Assembly (NCBI RefSeq): GCF_021173085.1
Contig: NZ_CP076413.1
Span: 2,751,001-2,815,000 of the forward strand
Direction: 5' to 3'
Origin: Ralstonia wenshanensis
GTDB taxonomy: Bacteria; Pseudomonadota; Gammaproteobacteria; Burkholderiales; Burkholderiaceae
DNA: 64,000 nucleotides
Positions 31,596 through 41,984 of this stretch are shown here, piece by piece; the first letter of the stretch is position 1, and each line of letters begins with the position of its first letter. Under the pieces are notes generated by a model. That model was not told where the DNA came from. It was given only the letters and a program-made list of their open reading frames with translations, and ran no database searches. Position numbers and translations under genes: made by a program.

Positions 31596-33229
31596 AGGAG
31601 GACTCCTCGGTCTGCCGCCAATGCGGCCACGGCCTCGTGGAACACCTGGGCGCGGTGTTCGTAGTTGCGGAACATGTCAAAGCTGGCACATGCCGGCGAC
31701 AACAGCACGGCATCGCCGGGTTGAGCGATCGCCGCGGCTTCTCGCACCGCAGCTTCCAGCGTCGGGGCATCGACCAGCGTGACGCCGGTATTCGCCAGCG
31801 CCTCACGAATCAGCGGCGCATCGCGACCGATGAGCACGACGGCACGCGCGTATTGCCCGACCGGCTCGGCCAGCGGCGAGAAGTCCTGACCCTTGCCGTC
31901 GCCACCTGCGATCAGCACAACATGCTTGGACAAGCCCGAAAGCGCAGCCACCGTCGCCCCGACGTTGGTGCCCTTGCTGTCGTCGAAGAATTCGATGTCG
32001 TCAAACGCGGCGATCAGCTCGACGCGGTGTGGTTCGCCGGCGTAGTCGCGCAGGCCGTGCAGCAGCGCGCTCACGGGCAGGCCGATCGCGCGGCACAGTG
32101 CCAGCGCAGCCATCGCGTTGGTCGCGTTGTGCAAGCCGCGGATGCGCAGTGCATCAGCTGGCATCAGGCGCTTGAGGCGCACCGGCACCGGCGCGGCGGG
32201 CGCGGTGTCACCCTTCTTGCGGCGCGTGGGCTTGGGCAGATCGTCCTCGTCGGCTTCGGCCAGTACGATCCAGGGCATGCCGCCATCGCGCAGCAGGCCG
32301 AGCGCATCAGGCGTGCCCGGCTCGTCGATGCCGAACGTGACATCGCGACCGGTCTTGCTGGCGAATGCCATCACACCGGCGTCCTGACGATTCAGCACCC
32401 GCACGGTGTTGGCGCCGAAGATGCGGCCCTTGGCTGCGGCATAGGCGTCCATCGTGCCGTGCCAGTCGAGGTGGTCCTGCGTGATGTTCAGGACGGTGGC
32501 GGCGTCTGCGTCCAGCGTATGCGTGGTTTCGAGCTGAAAACTCGACAGCTCAAGCACCCACACGTCGGGCAGCGTGTCGGCATCCACGCATTCGCTCAGC
32601 TTGTCCAGGGCCGATGGGCTGATGTTGCCTGCCACGCCGACGGTCTTGCCGGCGCGCTCCACCAAGGCACCCGTGAGCGCCGTAGTGGTGGTCTTGCCGT
32701 TGGTCCCGGTGATGGCCAGCACGCGGGGCGCATAGCCTTGCGCGGCCTTGAGACCCGCCAGCGCGCGCGCAAACAATTCGATCTCACCCCACACCGGCAC
32801 GCTGTGCGTATTGGCGGCGCTCAGTAGCGCAGCGACGTTGGCATCCAGCGGCGACAGGCCCGGGCTGATCGCCACCAACGTCACACCGTCCAGCAGAGAC
32901 ACGGCGAACGGGCCGCCCACGAATTCGGCGTCCGGCACATGCGCGCGCAGCGCCGGTAGGTTGGCCGGGGCCTCGCGCGTATCAGCCACGCGCACTTGGG
33001 CGCCGTGACGGGCGCACCAGCGCGCCATTGCCAGCCCGGATTCACCGAGGCCGAGCACCAGCACCACCGGCGCGTCGAAGTCGCCGAACATGCGCGGCTC
33101 CTGCGCGGTTTCAGCAGCGGGCATCGGCTCGGCGGAATCGAGCGTCGCGATCACGGCGTCCACGGCGGCTTCAGGCTGCGTGGCGGCCACGTCGTCGTCC
33201 GGGTTGATGGATTCGGTCACGTCGGTCAT
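31592..33229 (-). CDS. murD: UDP-N-acetylmuramoyl-L-alanine--D-glutamate ligase
   Basis: MurD adds D-glutamate to UDP-MurNAc-L-Ala. The Mur ligase core is normal ([29 protein letters not shown]). The start is unclear. From ATG 33229 the protein is 545 aa, with about 46 acidic/Ala-rich residues before the family start MFGDFDAP (33091, giving 499 aa, preceded by a strong AGGAG). A GTG at 33241 would overlap the mraY stop by 4 bases, like many neighbours. The extension has the codon usage of a coding region, so I take 33229 as the working start. Confidence 0.9.
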   Translation of the reverse strand: MTDVTESINPDDDVAATQPEAAVDAVIATLDSAEPMPAAETAQEPRMFGDFDAPVVLVLGLGESGLAMARWCARHGAQVRVADTREAPANLPALRAHVPDAEFVGGPFAVSLLDGVTLVAISPGLSPLDANVAALLSAANTHSVPVWGEIELFARALAGLKAAQGYAPRVLAITGTNGKTTTTALTGALVERAGKTVGVAGNISPSALDKLSECVDADTLPDVWVLELSSFQLETTHTLDADAATVLNITQDHLDWHGTMDAYAAAKGRIFGANTVRVLNRQDAGVMAFASKTGRDVTFGIDEPGTPDALGLLRDGGMPWIVLAEADEDDLPKPTRRKKGDTAPAAPVPVRLKRLMPADALRIRGLHNATNAMAALALCRAIGLPVSALLHGLRDYAGEPHRVELIAAFDDIEFFDDSKGTNVGATVAALSGLSKHVVLIAGGDGKGQDFSPLAEPVGQYARAVVLIGRDAPLIREALANTGVTLVDAPTLEAAVREAAAIAQPGDAVLLSPACASFDMFRNYEHRAQVFHEAVAALAADRGVLL

Positions 33230-33237
33230 GTCCGTGC

Positions 33238-34407
33238 TCACCGCAGCTTCAGGGTCGACAGGCCGATCAGCACCAGCATCATGGTGATGACCCAGAAGCG
33301 CACGACCACTTGCGTTTCCTTCCAGCCGGAGAGCTCGAAATGGTGATGCAGCGGCGCCATGCGGAACAGGCGCCGGCCTTCGCCATAACGTTTCTTGGTG
33401 AATTTGAACCACGTGACCTGCAGCATCACGGAGACGGTCTCGGCTACGAAGATGCCGCCCATGATGAAGAGCACGATTTCCTGGCGCACGATCACGGCGA
33501 TGGTGCCCAGCGCACCGCCCAACGCCAGCGCGCCGACGTCTCCCATGAACACCTGGGCCGGATGCGCGTTGAACCACAGGAAGGCGAGCCCCGCCCCGGC
33601 CATCGCCGAGCAGAAGATCAGCAGCTCGCCCGCTCCCGGAATGTGCGGGAACAGCAGGTACTTGCTGTAGACGGCACTGCCCATCACGTAGGCAAACACG
33701 CCCAGCGCGCTGCCCACCAGCACGACCGGCATGATGACGAGGCCATCAAGGCCGTCGGTCAGGTTCACCGCATTGCTGGAACCAACGATCACGAGGTACG
33801 TCAGGATGATGAAACCGAATACGCCCAGCGGGTAGCTGATCTCTTTGAAGAACGGCACGATCAGGTGCGACTTGGCCGGCAGGTTGAGTGACAGGCCGCT
33901 GCGCACCCAATCCATGAACAGCTCGAGCACGCGAATGTTGCTTGTCTCCGATACCGAGAACGCCAGGTATGCCGCTGCAAAGAGGCCGATCACGGTCTGC
34001 CAGAAGAACTTCTCGCGCGAAGACATGCCCTTCGGATCACGGTGCACGACCTTGCGGTAGTCATCCACCCAGCCGATCGCGCCATAACCGAGCGTGACCA
34101 GGAGCACGATCCAGATAAAGCGGTTGCCCCAGTCGGCCCACAGCAGCGTAGACACGGCAATGCCGATGAGCACCAGCACACCACCCATGGTGGGCGTGCC
34201 GGCCTTGACCAGATGCGTCTGCGGACCATAGCTGCGCACAGCCTGGCCGACTTTCAGTTCCGTCAGGCGACGGATCACAAACGGCCCGAACCCGAGGCCG
34301 ATCACCAGCGCCGTGAGCGATGCCATCACGGCGCGGAACGTCAAATAGTTGAAGACGCGCAGGAAGCCGTAATCGTTCTGCAACCATTGCGCCAATGCCA
34401 ATAACAT
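33238..34407 (-). CDS. mraY: Phospho-MurNAc-pentapeptide transferase MraY
   Basis: MraY moves phospho-MurNAc-pentapeptide onto undecaprenyl phosphate to form lipid I. It is 389 aa with about ten transmembrane segments. The catalytic aspartate motifs are present ([22 protein letters not shown] with the NLTDGLDG loop; and [12 protein letters not shown]). It follows murF by 15 bases. Confidence 0.97.
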   Translation of the reverse strand: MLLALAQWLQNDYGFLRVFNYLTFRAVMASLTALVIGLGFGPFVIRRLTELKVGQAVRSYGPQTHLVKAGTPTMGGVLVLIGIAVSTLLWADWGNRFIWIVLLVTLGYGAIGWVDDYRKVVHRDPKGMSSREKFFWQTVIGLFAAAYLAFSVSETSNIRVLELFMDWVRSGLSLNLPAKSHLIVPFFKEISYPLGVFGFIILTYLVIVGSSNAVNLTDGLDGLVIMPVVLVGSALGVFAYVMGSAVYSKYLLFPHIPGAGELLIFCSAMAGAGLAFLWFNAHPAQVFMGDVGALALGGALGTIAVIVRQEIVLFIMGGIFVAETVSVMLQVTWFKFTKKRYGEGRRLFRMAPLHHHFELSGWKETQVVVRFWVITMMLVLIGLSTLKLR

Positions 34408-34422
34408 GGGTTCTTGCTTCCC

Positions 34423-35859
34423 TTAATGCTGCTGTTGTGTGCTGGAACCGGTCGGCAAATCCGCTACCGGGTCTTTCAAGACCAGCGCTTCCACAATGCG
34501 TTCCATCCGCATGAAGCGCGATCCCTTCACCAATACCGTCGCGGCCGGCGCAATGGCGGGCACGCCGTGTTCAATCAAATCCTCTGCCGACGCAAAATGC
34601 TGGGCGCCCGCGCCGAATGCGTCGACCGTGTGGCGCGCAAGCTCGCCGGTTGCCAGCACCGCGTCGATGCCGTGCGTGCGCGCATAGGCGCCGATTTCTT
34701 CGTGGAATGCCGGACCCTGCGAGCCCACTTCGCCCATATCGCCCAGCACCAGCCAGCGCGGCGCCGGCAGCGTGACGAGCGCGTCGATCGCCGCGCGCAT
34801 CGAATCGGGGTTCGCGTTGTACGTGTCGTCGATGACAAGGCCGCCGTGTCTGCCCTGCTTGCGCTGCAACCGCCCCTTGACCGGAGCAAAGTTGCCGAGC
34901 GCTTGCGCAATCACCTCCGGGGCAACGCCCGCAGCCAGCGCGCATGCCGTCGCAGCCAGCGCATTGCGCGCGTTGTGCAAACCCAGCAACGGCAAGGTGA
35001 TGACGAAGCGCTGGCCTGGGGCCTGCACATCGATGCGTTGCCCGTCGGCAGTGTCCACCACCGTGCCGGTCACAGCCCCGGCCTCGATACCGAAATCGAG
35101 CACGCGGCGCGCACCGGCCGCTGCTTGCCACACCGGCGCATATTCGCCACCGTTGGCCGCATCACGCGGAAACACCGCCACGCCATCGGCCGGCAACGCG
35201 GCCAGCACAGCGGCGTGTTCTTCAGCCACCGCTTCCACGCTCACCATGAATTCCTGGTGCTCGCGCTGGGCGTTGTTGATCATCGCGACGGTGGGCTGGG
35301 CAATGGCGGCCAGTACGGCCGTCTCGCCCGGGTGGTTCATGCCCAGTTCGAGCACGGCCAGCTTGTGTTGCGCATTCAGGCGGAACAGCGTGAGCGGCAG
35401 GCCGATGTCGTTGTTGAAGTTGCCAGCCGTCGCCAGGCGGGCGTCTTCACCCACGGCCTGCGCGAAGATCGCGGAGATCATTTCCTTGACCGTCGTCTTG
35501 CCGTTGCTGCCCGTCACGGCGACGACCGGAATCGGGAACTGACGGCGCCACCCGGCGGCGAGTTGGCCGAGCCCGACACGCGTATCGGCAACGGTCAGCA
35601 CAGCCACTTTGGTCACGTCCAGCGTGGCGGCCGGTGCGCGCGACACCAGCACGGCGGAAGCGCCACGCGCCACCACCTCGGGCAGGAAATCGTGCGCATC
35701 GAAACGCTCGCCGATCAGCGCGACGAACAGGTCGCCGGGCTGCACTGCGCGGCTGTCGGTTGTCACGCGCAGGATGGCCGCGTCGGGGCCCGCCAGATGG
35801 GCGCCCGCCATCCAGGCAGCGGCGTCGGTGGCGTGCATCATCACGGTCGGGGCGATCAT
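34423..35859 (-). CDS. murF: UDP-MurNAc-tripeptide--D-alanyl-D-alanine ligase
   Basis: MurF adds the D-Ala-D-Ala dipeptide, completing the pentapeptide. It is 478 aa with the Mur ligase motif GSNGKTT and an N-terminal catalytic-domain start with TTDSRAVQPGDLFVALIGERFDAHDF. The DDTYNANPDSM motif is also diagnostic. The start overlaps the murE stop by 4 bases. Confidence 0.97.
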   Translation of the reverse strand: MIAPTVMMHATDAAAWMAGAHLAGPDAAILRVTTDSRAVQPGDLFVALIGERFDAHDFLPEVVARGASAVLVSRAPAATLDVTKVAVLTVADTRVGLGQLAAGWRRQFPIPVVAVTGSNGKTTVKEMISAIFAQAVGEDARLATAGNFNNDIGLPLTLFRLNAQHKLAVLELGMNHPGETAVLAAIAQPTVAMINNAQREHQEFMVSVEAVAEEHAAVLAALPADGVAVFPRDAANGGEYAPVWQAAAGARRVLDFGIEAGAVTGTVVDTADGQRIDVQAPGQRFVITLPLLGLHNARNALAATACALAAGVAPEVIAQALGNFAPVKGRLQRKQGRHGGLVIDDTYNANPDSMRAAIDALVTLPAPRWLVLGDMGEVGSQGPAFHEEIGAYARTHGIDAVLATGELARHTVDAFGAGAQHFASAEDLIEHGVPAIAPAATVLVKGSRFMRMERIVEALVLKDPVADLPTGSSTQQQH

Positions 35860-37400
35860 GCGTTCACCCCGCGGGCGGCAAGCGCAAGACGCACATGCTC
35901 CTGATCGGAGAACGGCCGCTTGCGACCCGCAATTTCTTGCGTCGATTCATGCCCCTTGCCGGCCACGACGATCACGTCATGCGCATCGGCGTGCCGCACG
36001 GCATGCAGGATGGCGGCCGCGCGGTCTTCGATCTGGGTGGCGGCACGCGGGTTGTCCATGCCGTCGGCGATCTCGTTGAGGATGTGCTGCGGATCTTCGC
36101 TGCGCGGGTTGTCGGAGGTCAGCACAACGTGCGGCGCCAGGCGCTCGGCGATAGCGCCCATCTGCGGACGCTTGCCGGGGTCGCGGTCGCCGCCGCAGCC
36201 GAACACGGCCCACAGTTTCCCGCCGCGCGCCTCGGTAATCGGCGCGAGTGCGCGCAGCGTCTGCTCCAGCGCGTCCGGCGTGTGGGCGTAATCCACCACC
36301 ACCAACGGACCGTCTTCGCCGCCGAAACGCTCCATACGGCCGCTCACGGGTTGCAGTTTTTCCAGGCGTGCGATGGCGTCCTGCCACGGCACGCCGGCCG
36401 CCAGCAGTGCGCCCAGCACACCGAGCAAATTCGATACGTTGAACAAACCCACCGTAGGCGCATGGACGGTCGCGTGGCCAAAGCTGCCATCTACGTCGAA
36501 TGTCGTGCCGGTGCGGTGCGCGCGCACGTTGCTGGCGCGCAGCCATTGCTTGGCACCGTGCTGCGCCGCGGCTTCGCCGTCGATGCCGTATTCGATGGTT
36601 TCGACATCGGCGCGGGCGTTCTGCAGCAAGCGCACACCGGCAGCGTCGTCGCGGTTGATGACCGCGGCGCGCAGGCCCGGCCAGCCGAACAGGCGCGCCT
36701 TGGCGAGTTCGTACTCGGCCATCGTGCCGTGGTAGTCGAGGTGATCCTGCGTCAGGTTGGTGAACACCGCGATATCAAAGCAAGTGCCATCGACGCGGCC
36801 TTGCTCAAGGCCATGCGACGAGACTTCCATGGCGATGGCGCGGGCACCCGCACGGTGCAGATCGGCGAGGCTGCGCTGGAGCTGGATGGCGTCCGGCGTG
36901 GTGAAGCCGGTAATGGCCAGCGCATCGACAAACCCGGTGCCAAGCGTACCCACCACTGCGCAACGCTGGCCGTGTTTGGTCAGCGCCTGCGCGATCCATT
37001 GCGAGCACGATGTCTTGCCGTTGGTACCCGTCACGCCAATCACACGCAATGCGTCCGGGCCGGGCACGCCGTACCACTGCGCGGCCAGCGGCCCGGCCAG
37101 TTCAGCCAGGCCGTCCACCGGCAGGATGCGCACGGGCGCGTCGGCGGGCATTGCGTAACCATGGGCTTCGGCCAGCACGGCGGAAGCGCCCGCCTCGATG
37201 GCTTGCGGAATATGCGGACGGCCATCGCCACGCTGGCGCACATTGCCGAGCACGTAGGCGACGAACACATCGCCGGTCTTGAGCTTGCGCGTGTCGCTTG
37301 TGAGGTCGGCACCTGCCGGCGCCTGGGCGCGCAGCCAATCCACCACGGGCGCAAGACGCGCGGCGATGGTCGGGCGATCAGAAGTGGGCTTGGCTGTCAT
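35856..37400 (-). CDS. murE: UDP-MurNAc-L-Ala-D-Glu--meso-diaminopimelate ligase
   Basis: MurE adds the third stem residue. It is 514 aa. ATP motif GTNGKT at residues 125-130, and the DNPR motif at 430-433, which in this family selects meso-diaminopimelate rather than lysine, as expected for a Gram-negative. The start overlaps the ftsI stop by 4 bases and the end overlaps murF by 4. Confidence 0.97.
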   Translation of the reverse strand: MTAKPTSDRPTIAARLAPVVDWLRAQAPAGADLTSDTRKLKTGDVFVAYVLGNVRQRGDGRPHIPQAIEAGASAVLAEAHGYAMPADAPVRILPVDGLAELAGPLAAQWYGVPGPDALRVIGVTGTNGKTSCSQWIAQALTKHGQRCAVVGTLGTGFVDALAITGFTTPDAIQLQRSLADLHRAGARAIAMEVSSHGLEQGRVDGTCFDIAVFTNLTQDHLDYHGTMAEYELAKARLFGWPGLRAAVINRDDAAGVRLLQNARADVETIEYGIDGEAAAQHGAKQWLRASNVRAHRTGTTFDVDGSFGHATVHAPTVGLFNVSNLLGVLGALLAAGVPWQDAIARLEKLQPVSGRMERFGGEDGPLVVVDYAHTPDALEQTLRALAPITEARGGKLWAVFGCGGDRDPGKRPQMGAIAERLAPHVVLTSDNPRSEDPQHILNEIADGMDNPRAATQIEDRAAAILHAVRHADAHDVIVVAGKGHESTQEIAGRKRPFSDQEHVRLALAARGVNA

Positions 37401-39184
37401 TGCAAGCCCCCCACCGGCTCTTCCGGCACGTCCGGCGTCATCACGAGCTGGCGCACCGGCGAATCCGGCGGCACGTTCAATGCCCGCAGGGTGCCGCCCA
37501 CGATTTGAGAGAACACGGGGCCGGCCGCGCCGCCGCCATAGCGGTTGCCCACGGTCGGCTCGTCCACGCTCACCGCCACGATGATGCGCGGGTTCGACAT
37601 AGGCGCCAGACCAATGAACGAGGCGCGATACTTGGAGCGGTCATAGCCGCGCCCGGTGTGCTTCCACGCCGTGCCGGTCTTGCCGCCGACACGGTAGCCC
37701 ATCACCTGGGCCTGCGGTGCGGTGCCGCCGGGCGCCGTCACCGTCTCGAGCATTTGGCGGACCTGCCGTGCCACCTCCGGCGAGATCACGCGCTCGCCCT
37801 GCGGCGGCTGGCCGTCGGTGCGGTACATCGTGATCGGAATCAGCTCGCCATCGTGCGCGAAGATGGTGTACGCATGCGCAATCTGGAACAACGACACCGA
37901 CAGGCCGTAGCCATATGACATGGTCGCCTGCTCGATGCGACGCCATTTGTTTGCCGGGCGCAGCCGCCCAGCCACCGCGCCCGGGAAGCCGATCTTCGGC
38001 GCCTGCCCCAAGCCAACGCTGGTGAACATGTCCCACATTTCCTGCGGCTTGAGCATCATCGCGATCTTGGTCGTACCGATGTTGCTGGAGTGCTGGATCA
38101 CCTGGGCGACCGTCAACGTGCCGTAGTTGCCGGTATCGGAAATGGTCGCGCCTTCAAAGCTGTATTTGCCGTTGGTCTGCACCAGCGTGGTCGGCGTCAC
38201 GCGCTTGAGCTGCAGGGCCAGGCTGATCGTGATCGGCTTCATCATCGAGCCTGGCTCGAAAGTGTCGGTCAGCACGCGGTTGCGCAGTTGCTCGCCCGAG
38301 AGGCGGCTGCGGTCGTTCGGGTTGTAAGTCGGGTAGTTGGCGAGCGCCAGCACCTCGCCGGTCTGGGCATCCAGCACGATCGCACTGGCGGCCTTTGCGC
38401 GGGTACGCTCGATGGCGGCCTTCAATTCGTTGAAGGTCAGGTACTGGATCTTGGCGTCGATCGACAGCGTTTGATCATGCCCATCACGCGGGGCCTTGAG
38501 CACGCCAACGTCTTCCACAACGCGGCCCAACCGATCCTTGATCACCTGACGCTGGCCGGCGGCACCCGCGAGGTCGGACTCACGCGCCAGCTCCATGCCT
38601 TCCTGGCCTTTGTCCTCGACGTTGGTGAACCCGACGATGTGCGCCATCGCCTCGCCTTCCGGGTAGAAACGCTTGTACTCACGCGTCTGATAGATACCTT
38701 CGATCTTCAGCGCGGCGATCTGATCGGCTACCTCGGGCAGCACCTGGCGCTTGAGATACACGAAGCCCTTGTCTTCGCCCAGCTTGCCCGAAAGCTCCTT
38801 GTCGCTCATGCCGAGCAGCTTGGCGAGCTTCTTCATGTCTTCGCCAGGCACGTTGTTGGGCACGTCTTCGGGCACGGCCCAGATGGCCTTCACCGGCAGG
38901 CTCGTGGCCAGCACCAGGCCATTGCGATCGAGAATCTTGCCGCGCGTGGCCGGCAACTCCAGCGTGCGCTGGAAGCGCTTCTTGCCCTCGGCCTCATAAA
39001 AGCGGTTGCCAGGGCCTTGAATCCACAGAGCGCGGCCGATCAGCGCCAGGAACGCCGCGAACATCAGGAACACAACCAGCTTCGAGCGCCACATCGGCAG
39101 GCGCAGTCCCAGCACTGGGCTGGCGGAAAACTGGCCCGGACGCGCCCGCGCCGTGGTGCCGTTGGACTTGCGTGCGCCACTCAT
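37397..39184 (-). CDS. ftsI: Septal transpeptidase FtsI (PBP3)
   Basis: A class B penicillin-binding protein that crosslinks septal peptidoglycan with FtsW. It is 595 aa. A single N-terminal transmembrane segment (about residues 33-53) anchors it. The catalytic SxxK is S313-M-M-K316 (EPGSMMKP), the SxN is in HSSNIG, and the KTG motif is in GGKTGTAWK. The pedestal domain is complete. The first 30 residues are Arg/Lys-rich. The start overlaps the ftsL stop by 4 bases. Confidence 0.97.
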   Translation of the reverse strand: MSGARKSNGTTARARPGQFSASPVLGLRLPMWRSKLVVFLMFAAFLALIGRALWIQGPGNRFYEAEGKKRFQRTLELPATRGKILDRNGLVLATSLPVKAIWAVPEDVPNNVPGEDMKKLAKLLGMSDKELSGKLGEDKGFVYLKRQVLPEVADQIAALKIEGIYQTREYKRFYPEGEAMAHIVGFTNVEDKGQEGMELARESDLAGAAGQRQVIKDRLGRVVEDVGVLKAPRDGHDQTLSIDAKIQYLTFNELKAAIERTRAKAASAIVLDAQTGEVLALANYPTYNPNDRSRLSGEQLRNRVLTDTFEPGSMMKPITISLALQLKRVTPTTLVQTNGKYSFEGATISDTGNYGTLTVAQVIQHSSNIGTTKIAMMLKPQEMWDMFTSVGLGQAPKIGFPGAVAGRLRPANKWRRIEQATMSYGYGLSVSLFQIAHAYTIFAHDGELIPITMYRTDGQPPQGERVISPEVARQVRQMLETVTAPGGTAPQAQVMGYRVGGKTGTAWKHTGRGYDRSKYRASFIGLAPMSNPRIIVAVSVDEPTVGNRYGGGAAGPVFSQIVGGTLRALNVPPDSPVRQLVMTPDVPEEPVGGLQ

Positions 39185-39525
39185 GGCTGTACTCCGGAAG
39201 CCGTGGGTGCGCTGGCCGCCACCGAGGAAGCCCCGGAGGCGCCCCCTGCTGCCGGCAAATCGGCAAACCCCTGCAGATACTGCGTGCGCCCCGCCTGCGC
39301 GGGCGACATCTTCAATTGCTTGCTCGCGATATCGGCAATGCGAGCGCTCTTGCCCAGCGCGCTCTGCTCATATTGCAGACGCGACCAGTCGGTGTTGAGT
39401 TGCTTCTCTTCCGCCTGCGCGCGATCCAGCTCGACAAACAGTTGCCGTGCCTGGTGTTGTGCGTTGACCAGCGACAGCGCGCACAGCACCAGCGCAGTCA
39501 GCAGGAACATGTTCAGGCGATTCAT
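39181..39525 (-). CDS. ftsL: Cell division protein FtsL
   Basis: A small bitopic divisome protein (114 aa) that works with FtsB and FtsQ. One transmembrane segment at residues 5-22 (MFLLTALVLCALSLVNA) is followed by a heptad-like coiled coil (RQLFVELDRAQAEEKQLNTDW). The C-terminal ~35 residues are Ala/Gly/Ser-rich. It lies between rsmH and ftsI, its standard place, and overlaps ftsI by 4 bases. Confidence 0.93.
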   Translation of the reverse strand: MNRLNMFLLTALVLCALSLVNAQHQARQLFVELDRAQAEEKQLNTDWSRLQYEQSALGKSARIADIASKQLKMSPAQAGRTQYLQGFADLPAAGGASGASSVAASAPTASGVQP

Positions 39526-39542
39526 GGAGGCGGCCCCGTCGG

Positions 39543-40502
39543 TCAGCAGCGTTCGGCCACGCGCATGATGGCCGAGCGCGCACGCGGGTTGGCCGACACC
39601 TCGGCCTCCGACGGCTTCACGCGGCCAAGCAGGCGCAACTGCGGCGCCGGCAGCTCATGCGCACGCAGCGGCGCCCGACGCAGTTCCGGCGCGGCGGATT
39701 GCTCCGGGCGCGCCAGGGCCTGCATGAAGCGCTTGACGATGCGGTCTTCCAGCGAATGGAAGCTGATCACGACGAGACGTCCCCCCTGCTCCAGGCGTTC
39801 AAAGGCGGCCTTCAGACCGGTTTCGAGGTCCGCAAGCTCTTGATTGACGTGAATCCGTAAAGCTTGAAAGGTGCGGGTCGCAGGGTCTTGACCCTTCTCG
39901 CGTGTTTTGACGGCTTGCGCCACGAGCGCGGCAAGCTCGGATGTGCGATCGAGAGGACCTCGATCCCCGGATTGGCCCCGGCGAGCAACAATCGCCTTTG
40001 CAATCTGTACAGCAAACCGTTCTTCCCCATAGTCCCGTATCACCCTCGCAATGTCGCGCTCATCAGCCTCGGCCAGCCATTGGGCTGCGGTGATGCCGCG
40101 CGTGGTGTCCATCCGCATGTCGAGCGGGCCATCCATCCGGAACGAGAAGCCACGTGCGCCTTCGTCGATCTGCGGCGAGCTGATGCCGAGATCGAGCAGC
40201 ACGCCGGCCACCCGTTCAATGCCGCGCGCATCCAGGGCCGAGGCCATCTGCGCGAAGCTGTCATGCTCAATAGCGAAGCGGGCATCCTCTACGGTGCCCG
40301 CTTCGGTGATTGCTGCTGGGTCCTTGTCGAAGGCGACAAGTCTGCCGCCGGGCCCCAGCCGTTCCAGGATGAGCTGGCTGTGCCCGCCTCTCCCGAAGGT
40401 TCCATCGATATAGATGCCGTCGTCGCGCCAGATGAGCGCATCGACCGCTTCGTCTAAGAGCACCGTCTGATGGCGCAGTCCCGTACTGGCTTGGGTTGTC
40501 AT
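39543..40502 (-). CDS. rsmH: 16S rRNA (cytosine1402-N4)-methyltransferase
   Basis: RsmH methylates C1402 of 16S rRNA. It is 319 aa, with SAM motifs [10 protein letters not shown] and [31 protein letters not shown], and the C-terminal helical domain is present. The start [20 protein letters not shown] is characteristic of beta-proteobacterial members. It lies 9 bases after mraZ. Confidence 0.97.
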   Translation of the reverse strand: MTTQASTGLRHQTVLLDEAVDALIWRDDGIYIDGTFGRGGHSQLILERLGPGGRLVAFDKDPAAITEAGTVEDARFAIEHDSFAQMASALDARGIERVAGVLLDLGISSPQIDEGARGFSFRMDGPLDMRMDTTRGITAAQWLAEADERDIARVIRDYGEERFAVQIAKAIVARRGQSGDRGPLDRTSELAALVAQAVKTREKGQDPATRTFQALRIHVNQELADLETGLKAAFERLEQGGRLVVISFHSLEDRIVKRFMQALARPEQSAAPELRRAPLRAHELPAPQLRLLGRVKPSEAEVSANPRARSAIMRVAERC

Positions 40503-40511
40503 CGCGCGTCA

Positions 40512-40940
40512 TCAAAAGGAGAAATTCTTGAGGGCGTCGGGCATGCCTTGCGCCATGGCGGCTTGCTCCTTCGCGGTGTACGTGGCGGCGTCCCAGACTT
40601 CGAAGTGGCTGCCCATGCCGAGCAGCATCACGTCACGTTCAAGAGAGGCAGCCGTGCGCAGTTCTGGGGTGATGAGGACGCGGCCGGCGGTATCGAGTTC
40701 GACATCGGCGGCGCTGCCCAGGAAGATCCGTTTCCACCAGTGGGCTTCCATCGGCAGCGCAGCGATGCGCTCGCGAAAGCGTTCCCACTCGGGGCGCGGA
40801 AACAGCATGAGGCAACCGTCCGGGTGCTTGGTCACAGTCACCCGGCCCTCGGCCTGCAGCTGGAGCGCTTCGCGGTGCCGCGACGGAATGGACATCCGCC
40901 CTTTGGCATCCAGCGTCAGCGCCGACGCACCCTGGAACAC
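40512..40940 (-). CDS. mraZ: Transcriptional regulator MraZ
   Basis: MraZ is an AbrB-fold DNA-binding protein that in E. coli represses the mra/dcw promoter by binding TGGGN repeats. The product is 142 aa with the two tandem repeat motifs ([23 protein letters not shown] and [14 protein letters not shown]), each with the conserved DXXGR core. It is the first gene of the dcw transcript and sits directly downstream of a sigma-70 promoter with phased repeats (41017-41079), consistent with autoregulation. Confidence 0.96.
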   Translation of the reverse strand: MFQGASALTLDAKGRMSIPSRHREALQLQAEGRVTVTKHPDGCLMLFPRPEWERFRERIAALPMEAHWWKRIFLGSAADVELDTAGRVLITPELRTAASLERDVMLLGMGSHFEVWDAATYTAKEQAAMAQGMPDALKNFSF

Positions 40941-41016
40941 GTTGGTTTCTCTCTCCGTGCGGCGACTTGATCGCCACTTACCTTGCCGTCAACTGGCCCC
41001 GAAAACGGCCTCTTTG

Positions 41017-41051
41017 AACCACAAAACTACACTTTCTGACACTGTTTCCCA
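41017..41051 (-). promoter_or_regulatory. Candidate MraZ box array
   Basis: Read leftward: TGGGA, TGTCA, TGTAG and TGGTT at exactly 10-base steps (41047-41051, 41037-41041, 41027-41031, 41017-41021), starting at the -10 box. MraZ of E. coli is known to bind TGGGN repeats with 5-base spacers near the -10; only the first copy here matches that consensus fully. Confidence 0.6.
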
Positions 41052-41079
41052 CTTTAGAGGAACGACTTTAGACGGTCAA
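41051..41079 (-). promoter_or_regulatory. Promoter of mraZ and the dcw cluster
   Basis: Read leftward: TTGACC (41074-41079), exactly 17 bases, TAAAGT (41051-41056), about 111 bases upstream of the mraZ ATG. Confidence 0.75.
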
Positions 41080-41333
41080 GGCTTGCGGAGGCCTGGGAGA
41101 CGGAAAATTTGCAATCAGAACAATGACTTAGCGCACCCCGCCGGAGGCGCCACTTCACTTTTCCCAATCAAATGAAGGAGATAGCGTGGTTTATGTAGAA
41201 ACCACGTGAGAGAACGACAAGCGGCCAGCGCCCCGGTTCGAGGCGCAGACCGCAGGCGGCAGAGGTCGGGCGAATGGAGGAGCGTGCGCCGTGTCGGCGG
41301 GCCGATCGACCCGCGCGACACGCGACACGCCCA
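41080..41333 (-). other. Non-coding stretch between coq7 and the mra promoter
   Basis: About 254 bases without a convincing gene (the whole coq7-mraZ gap is 393 bases). It contains a perfect 8-bp-arm hairpin CGTGGTTT/AAACCACG at 41185-41206, and GCGGG/CCCGC arms near 41296-41313, neither followed by a U tract. I see no promoter here beyond the one at 41051-41079. Confidence 0.5.
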
Positions 41334-41984
41334 TCAGATGCGGTAGGCGGCGGTGGTCATGACGCGTGACGCGGCACGCATGGCTTGGCGGATCGGCGCA
41401 GGCAGATCAATGCCACCGGCCTGGCGCGCGTTGTCGCCGTGGCGGATTTCGTCGTCGCGCATCTGAGCGACGATGGCGCGCGACCGGGTGTCCTGCTCGG
41501 GCAATGTATCGAGATGGCCATCGAGGTGATGCTCGACCTGGCGCTCGGTCTCGGCGACGAAGCCAAGGCTGATCTTGTCGCCGAGGCGTCCAGCCACCGC
41601 GCCGATGGCGAAAGCGCCGGCATACCACAGCGGATTGAGCAGGCTCGGGCGGTCGTTCAATTCCTGAAGGCGCTGGGCGCACCAGGCGAGGTGGTCTTCT
41701 TCTTCGCGTGCGGCTTCGTCGAGCTGAGCGCGGATGGCGGGGTCCCGGGCAAATAGCGCTTGCCCCTGATACAGAGCCTGGGCGCAAACCTCGCCGACAT
41801 GATTCACGCGCATCAGGCCGGCTGCATGGCGGCGGTCGACCTCGGAAAGCTTGGTCGCGCTGTCGGCCTTATCCGCGGAGGTGGCCACGATAACGGCGTC
41901 AGCAGGGTTCGGTCGGCTGGCGCGGGTGACGCCTGCCACAGCGCGCAAGGCGCGGTCGAATTCGGGGATGAAGCGGTCGAACAT
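41334..41984 (-). CDS. coq7: 2-nonaprenyl-3-methyl-6-methoxy-benzoquinol (demethoxyubiquinone) hydroxylase Coq7
   Basis: A di-iron hydroxylase in ubiquinone synthesis. It is 216 aa from [18 protein letters not shown]. The iron ligands are in the [20 protein letters not shown] and EIRHGDNA segments, giving the two E(D)xxH patterns of the fold. It is a Coq7-type rather than a UbiF flavoprotein. Its frame extends 7 codons upstream to an ATG at 42005; 41984 is preferred from family layout. It is divergent from the porin gene. Confidence 0.93.
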   Translation of the reverse strand: MFDRFIPEFDRALRAVAGVTRASRPNPADAVIVATSADKADSATKLSEVDRRHAAGLMRVNHVGEVCAQALYQGQALFARDPAIRAQLDEAAREEEDHLAWCAQRLQELNDRPSLLNPLWYAGAFAIGAVAGRLGDKISLGFVAETERQVEHHLDGHLDTLPEQDTRSRAIVAQMRDDEIRHGDNARQAGGIDLPAPIRQAMRAASRVMTTAAYRI

